Assembly (NCBI GenBank): GCA_964519985.1
Contig: CAZFMF010000003.1
Span: forward strand, 99,266-163,265
DNA: 64,000 bases
Direction of reading: 5' to 3'
DNA from: JAIEOG01 sp964519985
GTDB taxonomy: Bacteria > Bdellovibrionota > FAC87 > UBA2466
Shown piece after piece: positions 26,236 through 35,534 of this stretch. Position 1 is the stretch's first letter. Each line of letters starts with the position of its first letter. The notes under the pieces were generated by a model. It was given only the letters and a program-made list of their open reading frames with translations, was not told where the DNA came from and did not search any database. The position numbers were made by a program, and so were the translations under genes.

Positions 26236-26727
26236 CTAACGAAAATAACGGCGCCAGGACTCGCCATCGGCGCCGGGCATTAGACGGCTCGCCTGCTCCG
26301 CGGTAGGCAAAATGAAATCGGCTTCGGCCAGCACGAAACTCCCCCGGCCGGGTAGAGATACCGCGGCGGTGGCTTTAAATCCGCCTTCGACCTCGTCGAT
26401 AATCTGGGAACGGCAAAGATACTCTTTTCCCGCTTCCACCCCGCGACGGTACGAAAGGGTCATCCGTCGGGTCAGCGGCAACTTCTCGTAACGAAAAACG
26501 CCCGCGTAGGCCATCGTCTCATCGAGCACGGCGGAAACGATCCCTCCGTGTAGGAAACCGGGATACGATTGAAAGGCCTTAGGAAGACTAAAGCGAGTCT
26601 CGGCCCCGTCCGCGGTTTGGATGAACTCCAAATTCAGTCCTCGCGCATTGTTCTTTTCGGGGGCACAAACAAAACATTCGATGTCGTCTAAGCCAATGTG
26701 GCGGGAGTGTTTTCGACCGTCGGTCAT
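26236..26727 (-). CDS. PaaI-type hotdog-fold thioesterase
   Basis: 163 residues. GFLHGGIVSAVLDETMAYAG is the PaaI/HGG-motif acyl-CoA thioesterase signature (HGG and catalytic Asp/Glu), and SYRRGVEAGKEYLCRSQI is the following strand pair. CFVCAPEKNNARGLNLEF at the N-terminus is common to the 4HBT group that carries a Cys pair. Predicted cytoplasmic acyl-CoA hydrolase; chain specificity unknown. No Shine-Dalgarno sequence is evident. Confidence 0.88.
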   Translation of the reverse strand: MTDGRKHSRHIGLDDIECFVCAPEKNNARGLNLEFIQTADGAETRFSLPKAFQSYPGFLHGGIVSAVLDETMAYAGVFRYEKLPLTRRMTLSYRRGVEAGKEYLCRSQIIDEVEGGFKATAAVSLPGRGSFVLAEADFILPTAEQASRLMPGADGESWRRYFR

Positions 26728-26804
26728 CCGGGGGTTTTAGCTCGCCTTCAGAGGGATTTCGAGCTAATTTCGGTCAGGATTTTTTACGATTCGTTGGAGG
26801 AATC

Positions 26805-26948
26805 ATGGCTCGGAAAACTAACCGCAAAAAGGCCGCCCGGAAGGCGAAACTTCGCCGCGGTCGCCAGCAGCAGCGTCAGAATCCGAAAATCGCCGCACGC
26901 CGCAAAGCCAAGAAGCGGATGCGCAACAAAAAGCACTCGAATTCGTAA
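26805..26948 (+). CDS. 47-residue highly basic protein
   Basis: ATG at 26805 with an excellent ribosome-binding site (GGAGG, 4 nt spacer) and TAA at 26946-26948. The product begins MARKTNRKKAARKAKLRR and ends RRKAKKRMRNKKHSNS; about half the residues are Lys or Arg and there is no acidic residue. The composition resembles small ribosomal or nucleic-acid-associated proteins such as THX or bS21-like tails, but no family is recognised. It sits alone between the thioesterase and lon, on the strand of lon. Confidence 0.75.
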   Translation: MARKTNRKKAARKAKLRRGRQQQRQNPKIAARRKAKKRMRNKKHSNS

Positions 26949-27015
26949 GTCGACCATAGCTCGTCTCGTGTCACGTCGACGACGGTTCGGCGTCTGTTTG
27001 ATGGGTGGATCTTAT

Positions 27016-27045
27016 TTGACCTTTATCCCACCCGAAACATACTAC
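27016..27045 (+). promoter_or_regulatory. Candidate promoter of lon
   Basis: TTGACC (27016-27021, 5/6 match), 18 nt, TACTAC (27040-27045). It ends 8 nt before the lon ATG, so the mRNA would be leaderless. No clear heat-shock (sigma32) consensus is visible. Confidence 0.35.
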
Positions 27046-27053
27046 TGAGACGA

Positions 27054-29453
27054 ATGCTCGATACGACGAATAAAGTCTTCTCGCTTTCTGACCCGCTTCC
27101 GGTTTTGCCGGTTCGCAATACGGTTGTGTTTCCCAACACCGCCTCTCCGCTCGTCGTGGGTCGCCCTAAGAGCATTGAAGCCGTGCGGCAGGCCCAACGG
27201 GCGGGCGATCTTTTGCTCGTCGTGGCGCAGAAAGACGGGGATCGCAACGAACCCGAAGGCGCCGATCTTTACGATGTGGGGGTCGTCTGTCTCATCAGCA
27301 AGATCGTGCAAACTCAGCCGAATACGTTTCAACTCATCGCCAATAGCCTCTTTCGCTTTCGCATCACCGAATTTATTCCGGCCGATGGCTACCTTTCCGC
27401 GCGCGGAGAGCAGCTCCCCGACCTCGTCACTTTAAACAAGGGCCGTTCGCAGACCCTTTCCAACGAAGTCAAAAAACTGGGGCTGAAGATTTTAAGCATG
27501 TTGGGAATCCCCGGCTCCGAAAGCGTGGTGAAGCAGCTTTCGGAAATGGAATCGCCCGAAAAAATTGCCGACCTCTGCTGTTCATTTCTTTCGCGTACGG
27601 TGCCGGTAAAACAGGGTTGGCTAGAAGACCGCGACCTCGAAAGCCGTTTGAATGTCTTGCTCGACGAGTTCGTCACCGAAAAAGAAAAGATCACGCTGCA
27701 AAATGAAATCCAGGCCCGGGTGATGGCCCGCGCTTCAAAAGAGCAGCGCGACCACTACCTGCGCGAGCAGCTGCGTACCATCCATGAAGAGCTCGGCGAT
27801 GAGGCCGCGAAAGATGATTTTCAAAAGAAGATTGATGAAGCCCAGATGAGTGCTGAAGCGGAAAAGGTCGCTCGCAGCGAACTCGCTCGCCTGGGGCACG
27901 TGCCCCGGTCTTCCCCGGAGTATCACGTCATCCGCACGTATCTCGAGTGGCTGGTTTCCCTCCCCTGGAAGAAAACGTCGGCCCAGAGTTTCACTTTAAA
28001 CGAAGCCCGCGCCGTGCTCGATGCCGACCACTTTGGCCTAGAAAAAGTGAAAGATCGGATTGGCCAATTTCTGGCCGTGCGCAAGCTACGTGCGGACTTG
28101 CGCGGCCCCATTCTTTGTCTGGTCGGTCCGCCCGGAGTGGGAAAAACGAGTTTGGGGCGGTCGATTGCCAAAGCCTTAGGACGCGAGTTCATTCGCGCGA
28201 GCCTGGGCGGCGTTCGGGACGAAGCGGAGATCCGCGGGCACCGCCGTACTTATATCGGCGCCCTACCCGGACGCATCGTCCAAAGTCTGAGGCGGGTCGG
28301 CACTGCCGATCCGGTGATGCTGCTCGACGAGATCGACAAGGTCGGGAATGACTTTCGGGGCGACCCGGCGTCGGCCCTGCTAGAAGTTCTGGATCCGGAG
28401 CAGAACAACACGTTTACCGATCATTACTTGGACGTGCCCTTCGATCTGTCGCAGGTGTTTTTCATCACCACCGCCAATACGCTCGATACCATTCCGCCGG
28501 CCCTGCGCGACCGCTTGGAAATTGTAGAGATCCACGGCTACTCGCAGACCGAAAAAGTGGAGATCGCGATCAAGCACCTGCTACCGAAGCTCTTAGAGGA
28601 TCACGGCATCGCCCAGGAACGCATGCAGATCCCGCGCACCACGATTGAGGCGGTCATCAGCGATTACACCCGCGAATCCGGCGTGCGCAATCTCACCCGC
28701 CAGCTCGCCCAAGTGATGCGCTACGCCGCCGAACGCTTGGCGGGAGATGTGCCGCCGATCAAAGTCGACTTTCCGACCGACCAACTCGAAAACGTCTTGG
28801 GCCCGCGTAAGTTTTTTGCCGAATCTCTCGACGAAGCCCCCCGTCCGGGGACCGTGACCGCTTTGGCCTGGACGCCGGCGGGCGGCGAGATCCTGCACGT
28901 GGAAGTCTCGCGCATGGAAGGTAAAGGCAATGTCCAGCTCACCGGACAGCTCGGCGAAGTGATGAAAGAGTCCGCGCAAATCGCCTTAAGCCTCTTGCGA
29001 TCGCAGTGGGGCTCGGCTCTCCCCTTCCGGTTTGAAAAAACGGATCTGCACATTCATTTTCCGGCCGGCGCCATTCCCAAAGATGGCCCTTCGGCGGGAG
29101 CGGCGCTCTACCTGGCAATCGCGTCGCTGATTGAAAACCGCTCCATTGATGCCCGCATTGCGGTCACCGGTGAAATCACGTTGCGCGGCCAAGTTTTGCC
29201 GGTCGGCGGTATCAAAGAAAAGGTCCTGGCCGCCCACCGCGCCGGCGTGAAGACCCTCATTTTGCCGAAAAACAACCAAGGCGATCTGCGCGAAGTCCCG
29301 GTTGAGGTCCGACAGGGTCTGAAATTCTTCTTGGTAAAAGATGTTCAGGAGATCTTAGATCTGGCGGGCCTCACCGGCGAATCCACCGGCCGCCCGCATC
29401 CACCCGGTGACTTCCGTCCCGGCACCCAGAGCGAATTCATTCTGACCAATTAA
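27054..29453 (+). CDS. lon: ATP-dependent protease Lon
   Basis: 799 residues, the normal length. N-terminal LON substrate domain (LPVLPVRNTVVFPNTASPLVVGR), Walker A GPPGVGKTS near residue 359, Walker B VMLLDEIDK, the AAA+ sensor region with HRRTYIGALPGRI, and the C-terminal serine protease domain with PKDGPSAG (catalytic Ser) and GGIKEKVLAAHRAG (catalytic Lys). It degrades misfolded and regulatory proteins in the cytoplasm. The extreme C-terminus adds a short Pro/Gly-rich tail. No Shine-Dalgarno sequence precedes the ATG. Confidence 0.97.
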   Translation: MLDTTNKVFSLSDPLPVLPVRNTVVFPNTASPLVVGRPKSIEAVRQAQRAGDLLLVVAQKDGDRNEPEGADLYDVGVVCLISKIVQTQPNTFQLIANSLFRFRITEFIPADGYLSARGEQLPDLVTLNKGRSQTLSNEVKKLGLKILSMLGIPGSESVVKQLSEMESPEKIADLCCSFLSRTVPVKQGWLEDRDLESRLNVLLDEFVTEKEKITLQNEIQARVMARASKEQRDHYLREQLRTIHEELGDEAAKDDFQKKIDEAQMSAEAEKVARSELARLGHVPRSSPEYHVIRTYLEWLVSLPWKKTSAQSFTLNEARAVLDADHFGLEKVKDRIGQFLAVRKLRADLRGPILCLVGPPGVGKTSLGRSIAKALGREFIRASLGGVRDEAEIRGHRRTYIGALPGRIVQSLRRVGTADPVMLLDEIDKVGNDFRGDPASALLEVLDPEQNNTFTDHYLDVPFDLSQVFFITTANTLDTIPPALRDRLEIVEIHGYSQTEKVEIAIKHLLPKLLEDHGIAQERMQIPRTTIEAVISDYTRESGVRNLTRQLAQVMRYAAERLAGDVPPIKVDFPTDQLENVLGPRKFFAESLDEAPRPGTVTALAWTPAGGEILHVEVSRMEGKGNVQLTGQLGEVMKESAQIALSLLRSQWGSALPFRFEKTDLHIHFPAGAIPKDGPSAGAALYLAIASLIENRSIDARIAVTGEITLRGQVLPVGGIKEKVLAAHRAGVKTLILPKNNQGDLREVPVEVRQGLKFFLVKDVQEILDLAGLTGESTGRPHPPGDFRPGTQSEFILTN

Positions 29454-30575
29454 TTAATCTTGCGATCGCAGGGATAGGATCCGGCGCCACGGTGCGGGGT
29501 GGGAGTAGAGGAAAAACTCCCGCAGGGCACTGGGGAGAAAGTACGATTTGTTCTGGTAGGTCAGAGCTTCCAACGCATCCGCCAAGGGCTTGGCCATTTT
29601 TTCTTGTTGCGCGGCAAAACGATCCGCCTCGCGTTCCCGCCACCGGGAGAAGATGCGTTCCAAAACGCCGAGCGGAATTCCGAGCAGCGAAACCACGACG
29701 AAGTAGAGGAAAAGCCCAAAGGGAGCTTCAATCCAGGTGAACCAGCGCGGTAACACCCAATCGGTGGCGATCCAGTGCGCCGCCCCAAAGGTAAGAAAAA
29801 GCGAAAACGCGGAAAAAAAGAGCCCTTTCCAAATATCCCAGTGCAACTGGTGTCCTAGTTCGTGGGCAAAGACTGCCACGACCTGCTCCGGGGGGTACTT
29901 CTGATAGATCGTATCGCCAATGGCGATGCGTTTGGTTTTACCCAGCCCCATAAAGGCGGCGTTGCCCTTCTCCGTTTTGTCGCCGAGTCCGAGCAGATAG
30001 ATCTCTTCGATCGTCACGTGGTAGCGCGCACTCATGGCTAAGAGCTGGCGGCGCAGGGGACCTTCCGGCAAAGGATTCATTTTGAAAAAGAGCGGCACGA
30101 GCAAAACGGGGGCGAGCTGCGCCAGCACCACCGAGAAAAAGATGAAAAAAGCCGCCAGCGCGATCCACCACTTCCCACCGAGGCGGGTGACACAGAACCA
30201 GGTCACCGCCAAAACGATCAACCCCAGCGCCGCGCCGACCAAGAGTCCCTTCACGTGATCGGCGAACCACGAACTGACGTTTTGCCGAGACACGCCAAAA
30301 CGCCGATCGACAATGTAGTGCGACAGCGAAATTGGGAAGGTGACGAGTTCCCAGAGGACCGCGAGCGTGCCGAAGAACCAAAGAAAGAGCGAAAAACCCG
30401 TCGCGCCCCGACCCGTCAAAGCGGACTCCAGCTCCGCCAGCTGTTGGGTCTCGAGCAGCCACCAACAAGCCACTACGAGCAGTAAAAGGCGGAACGACGA
30501 AAACAGCCGATGCCAGCGAATGTACGGTCGGACCCGCGCGTCGTGCTCCAACCAAGCTGCAGGAATGGTTGGCAC
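29454..30575 (-). CDS. M48-family membrane zinc metalloprotease (Ste24/CAAX protease-like)
   Basis: About 373 residues from a GTG at 30575, 2 bp after the aconitase stop; the frame is open into aconitase as far as 30623. The zinc site is AVFAHELGHQLHWD (HExxH near residue 236), with the third ligand in EREADRFAAQ. Several membrane helices precede it and two surround it, and the KLRFxxNPL-like loop (FFKMNPLPEGPLRRQL) matches Ste24. Such proteins cut or act as chaperones for membrane and exported proteins; the exact substrate is unknown. It ends base-to-base against lon, convergent. Confidence 0.9.
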   Translation of the reverse strand: MPTIPAAWLEHDARVRPYIRWHRLFSSFRLLLLVVACWWLLETQQLAELESALTGRGATGFSLFLWFFGTLAVLWELVTFPISLSHYIVDRRFGVSRQNVSSWFADHVKGLLVGAALGLIVLAVTWFCVTRLGGKWWIALAAFFIFFSVVLAQLAPVLLVPLFFKMNPLPEGPLRRQLLAMSARYHVTIEEIYLLGLGDKTEKGNAAFMGLGKTKRIAIGDTIYQKYPPEQVVAVFAHELGHQLHWDIWKGLFFSAFSLFLTFGAAHWIATDWVLPRWFTWIEAPFGLFLYFVVVSLLGIPLGVLERIFSRWREREADRFAAQQEKMAKPLADALEALTYQNKSYFLPSALREFFLYSHPAPWRRILSLRSQD

Positions 30576-30577
30576 TC

Positions 30578-32848
30578 TCAGCCCTTGGACAGCAGATTCA
30601 AAGCCGATCCGGCCTGGAACCATCCAATTTGGTCGGGTGTCAGCGAATGGTTCAAGAGAATCTTGTCTTCCTTGCCATCCGCGTGGGTCAGCACGGCTTC
30701 CACCGGCGTTTTGGGCGCGAGCTTCGCCAAGCCCAAGAGACTGATCTTATCCGTCTCTTTGACCTTGTCGTAGTCGGCCGCATTTTTGAACGTCAGGGGC
30801 AGCACACCCTGCTTTTTGAGATTGGTTTCGTGAATCCGCGCGAAGCTCTTTACGATGATGGCCGCCGCCCCCAGAAAACGCGGCGACATCGCGGCGTGCT
30901 CACGGCTACTGCCTTCACCATAATTCTCATCCCCGACCACGATCCAACGCAGGCCCTTCGCTTTGTAATCGCGCGCAACGGCCGGCGTCGATTGGCTCTT
31001 GTCGCCGGTCAGCTGGTTCAGCGTCTTGCCCGCTTCCCCATTGAACGCATTGATGGCACCGGTGAACATATTGTCGCTGATATTGTCCAGATGGCCGCGG
31101 AACTTCAGCCACGGACCCGCCGGAGAAATATGATCGGTCGTGCACTTGCCCTTGGCTTTTAGCAGTAGCGGCACTTTCACGAAGTCTTTGCCGTCCCACT
31201 TGGGAAAAGCTTCCAGCAGTTGCAAGCGCTTGCTGTCCGGCGACACTTTCACCGTCACCTTCGATCCGTCTTCGGGTGGCGGCACGTAGCCGTCTTCCGC
31301 GACCACGAAGCCCTTCGCCGGGAGATCCGGCGCCTTCTTAGGCGGATTCAATTTGAATTTCTTGCCGTCCTTGCCGGTCAGCTGGTCCTGCAAAGGGTTG
31401 AATGAGAGCTTGCCGCCCAAAGCGATGCCGATCACCGTTTCCGGACTGCCGATAAAAGACAAAGTTTGCGGGTTGCCATCGTTTCGGGCCGGGAAGTTGC
31501 GATTGAACGAACTCAAGATGGAATTCGTTTCGCCGACCTTGATATCCTTACGCTTCCACTGCCCGATGCAAGGGCCGCAGGCGTTCGCCAAGACCGTGCC
31601 GCCAATTTTTTCCAGCGAGGCCAATTGCCCATCGCGCTGAATGGTCTGGTAAATCTGATCCGAACCGGGTGTCACCAGAAACGGAACGGGCATTTTCACC
31701 CCGTGGGCCGCCGCCTGCTCCGCCAAATCCGCCGCGCGCGAAATATCTTCATAGGAAGAGTTGGTACAGCTGCCGATGAGCGCCGCCGAAAGTGTATCCG
31801 GCCAACCATTCTTCTTGGCATCCGCCGCCAATTCCGAAACCGAGCGGTAGACATCCGGGGAATGCGGCCCGACAACCTGCGGCTCGAGGCTGGAGAGATC
31901 GATCTCCACGATCTGATCGAAATACTTTTCGGGGTTCTTCTCGACGTCTTCGTCCGCCACCAGGAGGTCCTTGTGTTTGACGGCGAGGTCGGCCAATTCT
32001 CCGCGCCGCGTCGCGCGCAAGTAGGCTTCCATCGATGCGTCGAACGGGAAAACCGAGGTGGTCGCGCCGAGTTCCGCGCCCATATTGGTGATCGTGGCTT
32101 TGCCGGTGCAGCTGATGCTGCGCGCGCCGGGCCCAAAGTATTCGATAATGCGGTTCGTACCACCCTTCACCGTCAAGATCCCGCAAAGCTTACAGATGAC
32201 ATCCTTCGGAGAAGTCCAGCCATCCATTTTGCCGGTGAGGCGCACCCCCACGAGCTTGGGGTATTTCACTTCCCAGGGCAGTCCGGCCATAACGTCCACC
32301 GCATCGGCGCCGCCCACCCCGATCGCCAGCATTCCCAAGCCCCCGCCATTGGGCGTGTGGGAATCGGTTCCGATAATCAGCGCACCCGGAAACGCGTAGT
32401 TCTCCAAAACCACCTGGTGAATGATCCCGGCCCCCGGTTTCCAAAACCCAATCCCGCACTTGGCACTGGCGTCGCGCAGGAAATCATAGACTTCGCGATT
32501 CTCGTCCAGGGCCGTCTTCATATCGCTGTCCGCCCCACCCTGCGCGCGGATCAAGTGATCGCAGTGAACGGTAGAGGGGACCGCGGTTTGCTTGCGCCCC
32601 GCGCTCATGTACTGGAGCAGTGCCATCTGGGCGGTAGCGTCCTGCATTGCTACCCGGTCGGGGTGCAACGCGAGAATGCTGTCGCCGGGGTTGAGTTCCT
32701 GTCCCTCGGGACTGTCCAAATGGGCAAAGAGGATTTTTTCCGCCAAGGTAAACTTTCGGTTCAGGCGCTTTTTGGCGCGACCGAGGCGGTCTTCCATCTT
32801 TTTGTAAACTGCCGAGACCAACGCGGGTGTGGAGTCGATATTTCGCAT
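30578..32848 (-). CDS. acn: Aconitate hydratase, mitochondrial-type
   Basis: About 756 residues, the length of mitochondrial aconitase rather than AcnA (about 890) or AcnB. It interconverts citrate and isocitrate through a [4Fe-4S] cluster. Cluster ligands are in IGSCTNSS near residue 358 and NACGPCIGQ near 423; DSHTPNGGGLG and GEGSSREHAA are further hallmarks. The ATG at 32848 is preferred to the one at 32857 because TATAAT (32856-32861) overlaps the latter. Divergent from sdhCAB, so two TCA-cycle units share one short promoter region. Confidence 0.95.
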   Translation of the reverse strand: MRNIDSTPALVSAVYKKMEDRLGRAKKRLNRKFTLAEKILFAHLDSPEGQELNPGDSILALHPDRVAMQDATAQMALLQYMSAGRKQTAVPSTVHCDHLIRAQGGADSDMKTALDENREVYDFLRDASAKCGIGFWKPGAGIIHQVVLENYAFPGALIIGTDSHTPNGGGLGMLAIGVGGADAVDVMAGLPWEVKYPKLVGVRLTGKMDGWTSPKDVICKLCGILTVKGGTNRIIEYFGPGARSISCTGKATITNMGAELGATTSVFPFDASMEAYLRATRRGELADLAVKHKDLLVADEDVEKNPEKYFDQIVEIDLSSLEPQVVGPHSPDVYRSVSELAADAKKNGWPDTLSAALIGSCTNSSYEDISRAADLAEQAAAHGVKMPVPFLVTPGSDQIYQTIQRDGQLASLEKIGGTVLANACGPCIGQWKRKDIKVGETNSILSSFNRNFPARNDGNPQTLSFIGSPETVIGIALGGKLSFNPLQDQLTGKDGKKFKLNPPKKAPDLPAKGFVVAEDGYVPPPEDGSKVTVKVSPDSKRLQLLEAFPKWDGKDFVKVPLLLKAKGKCTTDHISPAGPWLKFRGHLDNISDNMFTGAINAFNGEAGKTLNQLTGDKSQSTPAVARDYKAKGLRWIVVGDENYGEGSSREHAAMSPRFLGAAAIIVKSFARIHETNLKKQGVLPLTFKNAADYDKVKETDKISLLGLAKLAPKTPVEAVLTHADGKEDKILLNHSLTPDQIGWFQAGSALNLLSKG

Positions 32849-32855
32849 GCCCGTC

Positions 32856-32885
32856 ATTATAGCGCCGCTGTTTGAAGCTTGTCAG
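32856..32885 (-). promoter_or_regulatory. Promoter of aconitase
   Basis: On the minus strand: CTGACA (32885-32880, 5/6), 18 nt, then a perfect TATAAT (32861-32856). Exactly 7 nt separate it from the ATG at 32848, so transcription should start at or next to the start codon. No Shine-Dalgarno sequence is present. Confidence 0.55.
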
Positions 32886-32895
32886 CCGTCAAAAC

Positions 32896-32924
32896 TTGCC
32901 GGACGCAGGCTCGCCGACTATTCT
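32896..32924 (+). promoter_or_regulatory. Candidate promoter of sdhCAB
   Basis: TTGCCG (32896-32901), 17 nt, TATTCT (32919-32924), 7 nt before the GTG start of sdhC at 32932. Mirror image of the aconitase promoter in the same 84-bp divergent gap. Confidence 0.4.
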
Positions 32925-32931
32925 TTTGGGG

Positions 32932-33597
32932 GTGAATTTCTTCGCGTGGCTCAACTCATCGGTTGGTAAGAAACAAGTCGTCGGTTTGACGGGTTTCGGA
33001 ATCGCACTTTTTGCGGTCCTGCACATGTCCGGCAATCTGGTCATGCTCGTCAGCCCCCAGGCCTACAATATGTATGGCCACCAAATGACCCATAACCCGG
33101 TTTTTCCGGCCCTGGAAGTGCTGCTCCTAGCCGCATTTATTTTTCACGTGGTCCTGGCCACCCAGCTTTGGTTTCGCAATCGCGCCGCCCGCCCTCACAA
33201 TAATATCAGCGCGGGTTCGGGCGCCAAGCGCTCCTCGTTCGCCGTCCGCTCGATGATTCTTTCGGGGCTCTTACTCCTAGTCTTCATCGTTCTCCACCTT
33301 ATCACGTTTAAGTTCGGCCCCCACTACACGGTGGTTTATGACGGCGTCGAAGTGCGCGATCTTTACCGCCTCATTCAAGAAAAGTTTCATTCTCCCGGTT
33401 ACGTCGCTTGGTACATTCTGGCGCTAGTCGTCATGGGCGTGCACTTGAGCCACGGCATCGCGTCTTTATTCCAGTCCATGGGCCTCGCGGGCGTACGCAA
33501 TCCCAAACTCCAGGTGGTCAGCCTTGGCGTCGCCTGGGTGCTGACGGCCGGTTTTATCCTTCAGCCCCTTTGGATCCTATTCGGTGGGGGACAGTAG
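32932..33597 (+). CDS. sdhC: Succinate dehydrogenase/fumarate reductase cytochrome b subunit (type B)
   Basis: About 221 residues from the GTG at 32932 (VNFFAWLNSSVGKKQ); the open frame extends upstream without a good start. Five membrane helices with His residues suited to binding two hemes (AVLHMSGNL, NMYGHQMTHN, FIFHVVLA, FIVLHLITF, VHLSHGIASLF). This is the single-polypeptide di-heme anchor of type-B SQR/QFR, as in Bdellovibrio, Wolinella and Bacillus, so no sdhD is expected. First gene of the sdhCAB operon; its stop touches the sdhA start. Confidence 0.92.
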   Translation: MNFFAWLNSSVGKKQVVGLTGFGIALFAVLHMSGNLVMLVSPQAYNMYGHQMTHNPVFPALEVLLLAAFIFHVVLATQLWFRNRAARPHNNISAGSGAKRSSFAVRSMILSGLLLLVFIVLHLITFKFGPHYTVVYDGVEVRDLYRLIQEKFHSPGYVAWYILALVVMGVHLSHGIASLFQSMGLAGVRNPKLQVVSLGVAWVLTAGFILQPLWILFGGGQ

Positions 33598-35520
33598 ATG
33601 AGCGATGCTAAGTTGAATTCTCGCGTCCCGGGTGGGGATCTGGCCACCAAGTGGACCCGCACGAAGTTTGAAAACAAACTCGTCGCCCCGAATAATCGCA
33701 AAAAGCACACGGTGCTGGTTGTCGGTTCCGGACTCGCGGGGGCCTCGGCCGCCGCCTCGCTGGCCGAACAGGGTTACAAAGTGAAAGTTTTCACCTTTCA
33801 CGACAGCCCCCGCCGCGCGCACTCGATTGCCGCTCAGGGCGGGATCAACGCGGCGAAAAACTATCAAAACGATGGCGACTCCACCTACCGCCTCTTTTAC
33901 GACACCGTAAAAGGCGGCGATTTTCGGGCGCGCGAAGCCAACGTGTACCGTTTGGCCGAGATCTCGGCCGATATCATTGACCAGTGCGTCGCTCAGGGCG
34001 TTCCGTTTGCCCGAGAATATGGCGGCACGCTGACCAACCGGTCCTTCGGGGGAGCGCAGGTTTCGCGTACCTTCTACGCCCGCGGGCAAACGGGCCAACA
34101 GCTCTTGCTCGGTGCCTATAGCGCCTTGATCCGACAGTACGGGGAGAAGCGACTGGAAATCTATCCGCGCGAAGAAATGCTGGACCTCGTGGTGGTCGAT
34201 GGCAAAGCGCGCGGCATCGTCACCCGCAATCTGCAGACGGGTAAGATCGAAACGCATTCGGGCGAAGCGGTGCTGCTCGCCACCGGGGGCTACGGCAACG
34301 TTTTCTACCTTTCGACCAACGCCAAGAAGTCGAATGCCACCGCGGCTTGGCGCGCGTACAAACGGGGCGCTTTTTTTGCCAACCCTTGTTTCACGCAAAT
34401 CCACCCGACCTGCATTCCGGTTTCGGGCGATCACCAGAGCAAGCTGACTTTGATGTCGGAATCCTTACGCAACGACGGTCGCGTTTGGGTGCCCAAGGCC
34501 CAAGGCGATAAACGCCCACCGTCGCAGATTCCGGTCTCGGAACGCGACTATTACTTGGAGCGGATGTATCCCAGTTTCGGCAACCTGGCCCCGCGGGATA
34601 TCGCTTCGCGCGCCGCCAAGAAAGTTTGCGACGAGGGCCGTGGCGTGGGTGCGAGCGGCTTGTCGGTATACCTCGATTTCACCGATGCGATTGCGACCCA
34701 AGGGCGTCACGTGATCGAAATGAAGTACGGCAATCTCTTCGAGATGTACCAAAAGATCACCGACGAGAACCCGTACGAAGTGCCGATGCGCATTTACCCG
34801 GCGGTCCACTACGTGATGGGCGGGCTCTGGGTCGACTACCAACTGATGAGCACTATCCCGGGACTCTTCGTTCTCGGGGAAGCCAATTTCTCGGACCACG
34901 GCGCCAATCGCCTCGGGGCTTCGGCCCTGATGCAGGGCTTGGCCGATGGCTATTTCATTGCGCCCTTTAGCGTCGGGAACTACCTGGGTTCCAATAAACT
35001 CACGCCGGTGAAAACCACCGAAGCGCCGTTCCAAAGCGCTTTGAAAGACGTTCAGAGCTTGGTTGAAAAACTCACCCACAATAAGAGTGGAACCTCCGCT
35101 CTGGAATTCCACCGCCGACTCGGCAAGATCATGTGGGATTACTGCGGCATGGAGCGCAATGAAGAAGGCCTAAAACAGGGCATCCAAAAGATCCGGGCGC
35201 TGCGCGAAGAGTTTTGGAAAAACGTTTTTGTTCCCGGCGGAGCCGATAACCTCAACTCCGAATTGGAACTCGCCGGAAGGGTGGCGGACTTCATGGAGCT
35301 CGCCGAACTCATGTGCACGGATGCCCTCGAGCGACGGGAGTCCTGCGGCGGCCATTTCCGCTCCGAGTTTCAAACGCCCGAGGGGGAAGCCAAACGCAAT
35401 GATGCGGAGTTTTGTTACGCGGCCGCCTGGGAGTACCAAGGCGACGGCAAGCCCGCGACCGTGCACAAAGAAGCGCTCACGTTTGAAAACGTGAAGCTCG
35501 CGGAACGAAACTATAAGTAG
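33598..35520 (+). CDS. sdhA: Succinate dehydrogenase/fumarate reductase flavoprotein subunit
   Basis: 640 residues. FAD-binding loop VVGSGLAGASAAASLAE near residue 41, the covalent-FAD His in AHSIAAQGGINAAKNYQ near 74, and catalytic-site sequence QIHPTCIPVSGDHQSKL and HYVMGGLWVDYQ. Length and sequence fit the type-B group. The start ATG abuts the sdhC stop (TAGATG), and sdhB follows 14 bp after its stop. Direction (succinate oxidation or fumarate reduction) cannot be read from sequence; the aconitase neighbour favours an oxidative TCA cycle. Confidence 0.95.
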   Translation: MSDAKLNSRVPGGDLATKWTRTKFENKLVAPNNRKKHTVLVVGSGLAGASAAASLAEQGYKVKVFTFHDSPRRAHSIAAQGGINAAKNYQNDGDSTYRLFYDTVKGGDFRAREANVYRLAEISADIIDQCVAQGVPFAREYGGTLTNRSFGGAQVSRTFYARGQTGQQLLLGAYSALIRQYGEKRLEIYPREEMLDLVVVDGKARGIVTRNLQTGKIETHSGEAVLLATGGYGNVFYLSTNAKKSNATAAWRAYKRGAFFANPCFTQIHPTCIPVSGDHQSKLTLMSESLRNDGRVWVPKAQGDKRPPSQIPVSERDYYLERMYPSFGNLAPRDIASRAAKKVCDEGRGVGASGLSVYLDFTDAIATQGRHVIEMKYGNLFEMYQKITDENPYEVPMRIYPAVHYVMGGLWVDYQLMSTIPGLFVLGEANFSDHGANRLGASALMQGLADGYFIAPFSVGNYLGSNKLTPVKTTEAPFQSALKDVQSLVEKLTHNKSGTSALEFHRRLGKIMWDYCGMERNEEGLKQGIQKIRALREEFWKNVFVPGGADNLNSELELAGRVADFMELAELMCTDALERRESCGGHFRSEFQTPEGEAKRNDAEFCYAAAWEYQGDGKPATVHKEALTFENVKLAERNYK

Positions 35521-35534
35521 AAAGGGAAAGCCTT

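Noticed and set aside
31466..32875. 469-codon open frame antisense to aconitase
   Set aside because: It mirrors the codon pattern of acn, has no family similarity and no ribosome-binding site; long antisense frames are expected in GC-rich genes.
33577..34434. 285-codon frame antisense to sdhA
   Set aside because: Shadow of a confidently identified flavoprotein gene.
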